From Clostridiales bacterium (GTDB taxonomy: Bacteria; Bacillota; Clostridia; Lachnospirales; WQUN01), in contig JAISWA010000033.1 of the NCBI GenBank assembly GCA_031271275.1, positions 1-9,709 of the forward strand: a stretch of DNA of 9,709 nucleotides. Reading direction: 5' to 3'. The notes beneath the pieces were generated by a model. The model was given only the letters and a program-made list of their open reading frames with translations, did not search any database and had not been told where the DNA came from. Within the stretch, counting starts at the first letter, position 1; every line of letters starts with the position of its first letter. This document shows, one piece after another, positions 6,064 through 9,709 of this stretch. The position numbers and the translations under genes were made by a program.

Positions 6064-6852
6064 ATGCCCATCATCGACGCGCACGCGCATATTTATCCGG
6101 ACAAAATCGCGCTGAAAGCCGCTATGGGAGTCGGGGCGTTTTACGGTCTTCCCATGCGGCACGACGGCACGGTGAGCCGTCTGCTTGAAACAGGGAAGAA
6201 AGCCGGAATCCATAAATTTCTGGTGCACTCCGTGGCGACCTCGCCCGCGCAGGTGCAAAGCATCAACAATTTTATCGCGAACACGGTTTTGGCGCACGCG
6301 GAATTTATCGGTTTCGCCACGGCGCATCAAGACCTTGAAAATATGGAGCGGGAGCTTGAACGCGCCTTTGCCCTCGGGCTGCGGGGGGTCAAGCTGCACC
6401 CGGACTTCCAGCGCTTCCGGATCGACGACCCCAAACTGGACAGGCTGTATGCTTTTTTGGAAGGGCGCTATCCGCTGCTGCTGCACGCGGGCGACGACCG
6501 GTACGATTTTTCCGGCCCGGCGCGTATCGCGAACATCGTAAAAAGGTTCCCGAAACTCGACGTAATCTGCGCGCACCTTGGGGGGTACACGGAATGGGAC
6601 GCCGCCGGGCGTTTGCTTGCGGGCCGGCGGCTTTGGGTAGATACCTCAAGCTCGCTGCATTTTATGAGCGTTGAAAAGGCGCGGGGGCTGATTGAAGCCT
6701 ACGGGGAAGACCGCGTTATTTTCGGGACCGACTACCCCATGTGGGACGCGGCGGAGGAAATGGAGCGCTTCGACAAACTGAATTTAACGGAAGCCGCCCG
6801 GGGGAAAATTTTGTATAAAAATATCTGCGGACTTTTAAATCTTATGTTATAA
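6064..6852 (+). CDS. Amidohydrolase-2 family metal-dependent TIM-barrel hydrolase
   Basis: This 262-residue protein belongs to the amidohydrolase_2 (COG2159-type) group, whose members hydrolyse or decarboxylate small organic acids. Visible metal and active-site residues are His7 and His9 in IIDAHAHIYP, His112 in GVKLHPDFQ, His141 in LLLHAGDD, His171 in ICAHLGG, and the final-strand Asp223 in IFGTDYPMW. All the hallmark positions are kept, so it should be active. There is no signal peptide, so it acts in the cytoplasm. The start at 6064 has AAAGGA (6051-6056) 7 nt upstream; an in-frame upstream GTG at 6019 precedes the predicted transcription start and is rejected. It ends 41 nt before the TAXI receptor gene on the same strand, suggesting that it processes the compound imported by that transporter. 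The exact substrate cannot be read from the sequence. Confidence 0.88.
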   Translation: MPIIDAHAHIYPDKIALKAAMGVGAFYGLPMRHDGTVSRLLETGKKAGIHKFLVHSVATSPAQVQSINNFIANTVLAHAEFIGFATAHQDLENMERELERAFALGLRGVKLHPDFQRFRIDDPKLDRLYAFLEGRYPLLLHAGDDRYDFSGPARIANIVKRFPKLDVICAHLGGYTEWDAAGRLLAGRRLWVDTSSSLHFMSVEKARGLIEAYGEDRVIFGTDYPMWDAAEEMERFDKLNLTEAARGKILYKNICGLLNLML

Positions 6853-6887
6853 TCACCCAAATGCAAAATTATACAATTTTAAGGAGG
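6846..6887 (+). promoter_or_regulatory. Possible internal extended -10 promoter and SD for the TAXI gene
   Basis: TGTTATAAT (6845-6853) is an extended -10 whose TATAAT (6848-6853) overlaps the amidohydrolase stop codon. No convincing -35 precedes it, but extended -10 promoters can dispense with one. Transcription would start near 6860. The strong SD AAGGAGG (6881-6887) follows, 6 nt before the TAXI ATG. A short inverted repeat, aaaatt/aatttt (6865-6880), lies between. This could boost receptor expression over the enzyme. Confidence 0.4.
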
Positions 6888-6893
6888 ATTTTT

Positions 6894-7856
6894 ATGATTT
6901 TTTTCAAACGCTCGCTGCGTGTAGTCCCCGCCGCCCTGTTGGCGCTGACATTGGCGCTGACGGGCTGCGGCGGCGAACTCACCCGGCTGCTGATGGTCAC
7001 GGGCGGCACCAGCGGTACCTATTATTCCTACGGCGGCGTCATCGCCTCCACCCTCACCGCCAAGCTGGATAATATCGAAATCACCGCCAACACTTCCGGC
7101 GCGTCCGCGGCAAACGTCCGCTCCCTTAAAAACAAAGAAGCCGCGCTCACCATCGTCCAAAACGACGTGCTCGACTACGCCTACAACGGCACGGAAATTA
7201 TGGCGGCAGACGGGGCGATGCCCATGCTCCGCACCATCGCGACGCTGTACCCCGAAGTGATTCAAATCGTCGCCACCAAAGCTTCCGGCATCACGTCCAT
7301 CGCCGATATGAGAGGCAAACGCGTATGCGTAGGCGACGCGGGTTCCGGAACGGAGGCGAACGCCCGTCAGGTGCTTGAAGCTTACGGGCTCAGCTTCGAC
7401 GATTTGGGCGCGGTGGAAAACCTGAGCTTCGGCGACGCGGCGACCGCTATGCAAAACGGCACGCTTGACGCGTCCTTCACCACCGCCGGGGTACCCAACC
7501 CCGCGATTACGGAACTGAAAACCTCCACCGATATCGTGCTCGTTCCGGTAGACGGAGCCGAAGCCGACAGCTTAATCGCGAAATACCCCTTCTATTCCAA
7601 GTTCACCGTGGCGGAGGAACACTACGGCACCGGCGGAGACACCGTCGCCATTCTCGCCACCCTTGCCTGCACCGAGGAGTTGAGCGAGGATATCGTTTAC
7701 AACATCACCAAGGGGCTGTTCGACAATCAGGCGGAGCTTGCCACCGCCCACGCCAAGGGGCTTGAGCTTTCCACCGCAAGCGCCGTAAGCGGCGTAAGCA
7801 TCCCCTTCCACCCCGGCGCGGAGAAATATTACAAAGAAGTCGGCGCGATTAACTAA
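6894..7856 (+). CDS. TAXI-family TRAP transporter substrate-binding lipoprotein
   Basis: This 320-residue extracytoplasmic receptor binds the substrate and delivers it to the fused TRAP permease encoded two genes on. The N-terminus is a lipoprotein signal: basic IFFKRSLR, hydrophobic stretch, and lipobox LTGC with the lipidated Cys25. The mature part opens with the TAXI hallmark MVTGGTSGTYYSYGG (34-48) and continues with KRVCVGDAGSGTEANAR (about 143-158). The length is normal for the family. The ATG at 6894 is chosen over the upstream in-frame ATG at 6861 because AAGGAGG lies 6 nt before it and the signal peptide is then of normal form. TAXI receptors are known or proposed to bind glutamate, other dicarboxylates or short organic acids; the ligand here is not predictable. 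The gene is followed after 2 nt by the DUF1850 gene. Confidence 0.93.
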   Translation: MIFFKRSLRVVPAALLALTLALTGCGGELTRLLMVTGGTSGTYYSYGGVIASTLTAKLDNIEITANTSGASAANVRSLKNKEAALTIVQNDVLDYAYNGTEIMAADGAMPMLRTIATLYPEVIQIVATKASGITSIADMRGKRVCVGDAGSGTEANARQVLEAYGLSFDDLGAVENLSFGDAATAMQNGTLDASFTTAGVPNPAITELKTSTDIVLVPVDGAEADSLIAKYPFYSKFTVAEEHYGTGGDTVAILATLACTEELSEDIVYNITKGLFDNQAELATAHAKGLELSTASAVSGVSIPFHPGAEKYYKEVGAIN

Positions 7857-7858
7857 GA

Positions 7859-8374
7859 ATGCTTAAAAAAAGCAAAGCCGCCGTTATGATTGCAGTGGCG
7901 GCGGCTCTGCTTATTATATCTCTCATCGCGCCGTCGGAATGTCTCATCGCCCAATGCGACGGCAGACTCCTTTTCGCCTGGCGCATCCGCCCGGGTGAGT
8001 CCTTCGAAATCACTTTCACGCATTCTCTTAACCTTTCGCCCATCACCGACGTAATCGAATGGACCGGGGAAGAATTGATGGTTCGCAAGAGCGTTTTCAA
8101 AGCGTTCGGCGCGGGCGTGCCTGTGCCTTCGGACGGTATCGGAACGGAATTAATCCACCGGGAAGACGGGTATTACGAGCTGACCGGGATAGACAAGCCC
8201 ATGGACAGCATCACCATCCTCACGCAGGAAGCGCCGAACCACCGCGTAACATTCAACGGGAACGAAGTTTTTTTATTGGAACTTACCGGAAGCGGAAAGC
8301 AGGTCGAGATAAAAACGGAATATGTGACTTTTTTTTCGCGCCTTATATTGTTGGAGGGACGCCATGCCGGATAA
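7859..8374 (+). CDS. DUF1850 family membrane-anchored protein of the TRAP-TAXI locus
   Basis: This 171-residue protein has a single N-terminal membrane segment (about residues 7-25) and a mostly beta extracytoplasmic domain. The family signature is visible as EITFTHSLNLSPITDVIEW (about 50-68, His55) and FGAGVP (83-88). DUF1850 genes are commonly found between TAXI receptor and fused TRAP permease genes, exactly as here, but their function has not been worked out; an accessory role in receptor docking or permease assembly is an inference. The ATG is only 2 nt after the TAXI stop and has no clear SD of its own, so translation is probably coupled. Its 3' end overlaps the permease start by 11 nt. 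No truncation is seen. Confidence 0.82.
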   Translation: MLKKSKAAVMIAVAAALLIISLIAPSECLIAQCDGRLLFAWRIRPGESFEITFTHSLNLSPITDVIEWTGEELMVRKSVFKAFGAGVPVPSDGIGTELIHREDGYYELTGIDKPMDSITILTQEAPNHRVTFNGNEVFLLELTGSGKQVEIKTEYVTFFSRLILLEGRHAG

Positions 8375-9709
8375 AGAAATCAAACTCAACGAGGAAGAAC
8401 TCGTCGCGCGGGACGTGGCGGAAGCGTTGGACAAGTACGACAAGGAATCGGCTTTCAGGAACAGGCTGCCCAAGATACCGGAGACCGTCATCGGCGTCAT
8501 TTTGGCGGCTTTTTCATTGTTCCAGCTTTACGCGAGCGTTTTTACCATACAGGAGCGGCAGCTTAGGCCCATACACCTGATGTTCGCGCTTGCGTTGGTC
8601 TTTTTGCTCTACCCCGCGAAGCGCTCTTTGCGGCGGGACAAAATACCCTGGTACGACTGGCTGCTCGCGGCGGTAGTGGTCGCGGCGACGCTGTACATAC
8701 CGGCTAACTTAGATTATCTGGTCAAAAACATAGGCAATTACGGCGTGTTGGAAATTGCGGTGGGCATCGCCGGCGTCGTGCTGCTGATGGAGGCGTGCCG
8801 CCGCGTCGTGGGGCTGCCGATTTTAATCATCGTCCTGCTTTTCCTCGCCTATTCCGTTTTCGGGCATTGGATACCGGGTTTGTTGGGCCATGTGCGGTTT
8901 AATCTGCGGCAGGTCACCACCCATATGTATTTCACCCTGGAAGGCGTGTTCGGAACACCCCTCGGCGTTTGCGCCACCTATATTTTTCTGTTTATTCTGT
9001 TCGGCGCGTTCTTGGAAAAAACGGGCGTGGGGAAACTGTTTATCGACCTTGCCAACGCCATCGCGGGCAAGCGCATCGGGGGCCCCGCGAAGGTGGCGGT
9101 CATCGCATCCGCGTTGGAAGGCACGGTTTCCGGCTCGTCCGTGGCGAACACCGTCGGCTCGGGTTCCTTCACCATACCCGCTATGAAAAAGCTCGGCTAC
9201 AAACCGGAATTCGCCGGGGCGGTGGAAGCCGCCGCGTCCACCGGCGGGCAGATAATGCCCCCGATTATGGGGGCAGCCGCGTTCCTGATGGCGGAAAACA
9301 TGGGCGTTTCCTACAGCCTTGTGGTGAAGTCCGCCATTATCCCGGCGATACTTTACTTCACCGGCATACTGATCAGTGTGCATCATGAGGCGCGCAAGTT
9401 GGGGCTGCGGGGCATGACCGACGAGGAAATGCCCAAAATCGTGCCGATTCTAAAAGAGCGCGGGCATTTGCTCATGCCGCTTGCCTTTATGATTTACATG
9501 CTCTCGTCCAACTCCACGCCCGCATACGCGGCGCTTTCCGCCATACTCACCGCGCTGATGGCGCACAGCCTCGGCTGGTTTTCCATCGTGCCCCTGGTTA
9601 CGATGATTGCCGGGAAGGAATTTTTCGCCCTGACATTTACCCGCTACGCGCCCATATCCATCGGGGTTTGGCTCGTGCTTTTCCTCGTGCTGCACAAGTT
9701 GGACACGGA
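8364..9709 (+). CDS. Fused DctQ-DctM TRAP transporter permease, 3' end outside window
   Basis: The frame is open for 448 codons from the ATG at 8364 to the window edge, with no stop. GGAGGG (8353-8358) lies 5 nt upstream of the start. The protein has a charged cytoplasmic N-terminus (about 35 residues), then a run of hydrophobic helices. The first four (about 40-165) correspond to the small DctQ-like part and the rest to the large DctM-like part, the '4TM/12TM' fusion type (COG4666) paired with TAXI receptors. Diagnostic segments are GTVSGSSVANTVGSGSF (253-269) and AASTGGQIMPPIMGAAAF (290-307). It would import the receptor-bound substrate using an ion gradient. Family members usually exceed 600 residues, so a substantial C-terminal part is missing only because of the window boundary. 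Confidence 0.95.
   Translation, partial: MPDKEIKLNEEELVARDVAEALDKYDKESAFRNRLPKIPETVIGVILAAFSLFQLYASVFTIQERQLRPIHLMFALALVFLLYPAKRSLRRDKIPWYDWLLAAVVVAATLYIPANLDYLVKNIGNYGVLEIAVGIAGVVLLMEACRRVVGLPILIIVLLFLAYSVFGHWIPGLLGHVRFNLRQVTTHMYFTLEGVFGTPLGVCATYIFLFILFGAFLEKTGVGKLFIDLANAIAGKRIGGPAKVAVIASALEGTVSGSSVANTVGSGSFTIPAMKKLGYKPEFAGAVEAAASTGGQIMPPIMGAAAFLMAENMGVSYSLVVKSAIIPAILYFTGILISVHHEARKLGLRGMTDEEMPKIVPILKERGHLLMPLAFMIYMLSSNSTPAYAALSAILTALMAHSLGWFSIVPLVTMIAGKEFFALTFTRYAPISIGVWLVLFLVLHKLDT

Noticed and set aside
8823..9695. Minus- and plus-strand frames within the permease gene
   Set aside because: The open frame from 8364 encodes an unmistakable TRAP permease throughout; the others are antisense or out-of-frame shadows.
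1..9709. CRISPR array, insertion sequence, tRNA or rRNA
   Set aside because: No regularly spaced repeats, transposase motifs, terminal inverted repeats or cloverleaf/rRNA sequences were seen. The tandem repeat at 428-485 has only two units.

Overview
The window is GC-rich bacterial DNA with G/C-biased third codon positions, strong AGGAGG-type ribosome binding sites and rho-independent terminators. The adaptor protein is anchored by an N-terminal membrane helix rather than a lipobox, no TolC gene is visible, and a small pleckstrin-homology protein begins with a 'VWKDRKRFLGLPLSFTRY' segment that I recall from clostridial proteins. Together these suggest a Bacillota (Clostridia-like) chromosome. 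This assignment is an inference; a diderm lineage such as Synergistota is not excluded. I see no phage, insertion sequence, CRISPR array, tRNA or rRNA.

Layout. (1) 1-594: a compact minus-strand transcription unit for an unrecognised 63-residue protein, with sigma70-like promoter, SD, ORF and intrinsic terminator. A repeat-rich divergent region follows. (2) 595-4654: a three-gene plus-strand operon encoding a MacA/YknX-like adaptor with an exceptionally long helical hairpin, a MacB/LolD-type ATPase and a MacB-type permease. Spacing is 2 nt and then a 4-nt overlap. (3) 4664-5065: a convergent minus-strand gene for a stand-alone bacterial PH-domain protein. (4) 5235-5879: a single YcaC-like isochorismatase-superfamily hydrolase, closed by a very strong terminator at 5937-5979. 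(5) 5990-9709: a TRAP-TAXI import locus with a consensus promoter, an amidohydrolase-2 family TIM-barrel hydrolase, a TAXI lipoprotein receptor, a DUF1850 membrane-anchored protein and a fused DctQ-DctM permease that runs off the window.

How the genes work together. The first operon should form a tripartite ABC exporter or mechanotransmission complex of unknown substrate. The last cluster should bind an organic anion with the TAXI lipoprotein and bring it in through the fused TRAP permease. The co-oriented amidohydrolase is a candidate for first-step hydrolysis or decarboxylation of the imported compound. The YcaC-like hydrolase is next door but transcriptionally separated by the terminator.

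No clearly new multi-gene system is visible. The points most worth a second look are the self-contained 63-residue gene bracketed by 15-bp direct repeats, the roughly 400-residue adaptor hairpin with its FD[DS]YAY repeats, phased GTTCA motifs before the exporter operon, and the amidohydrolase linked to the TAXI locus. Several annotated starts lie downstream of the longest-ORF start and were chosen by SD position.
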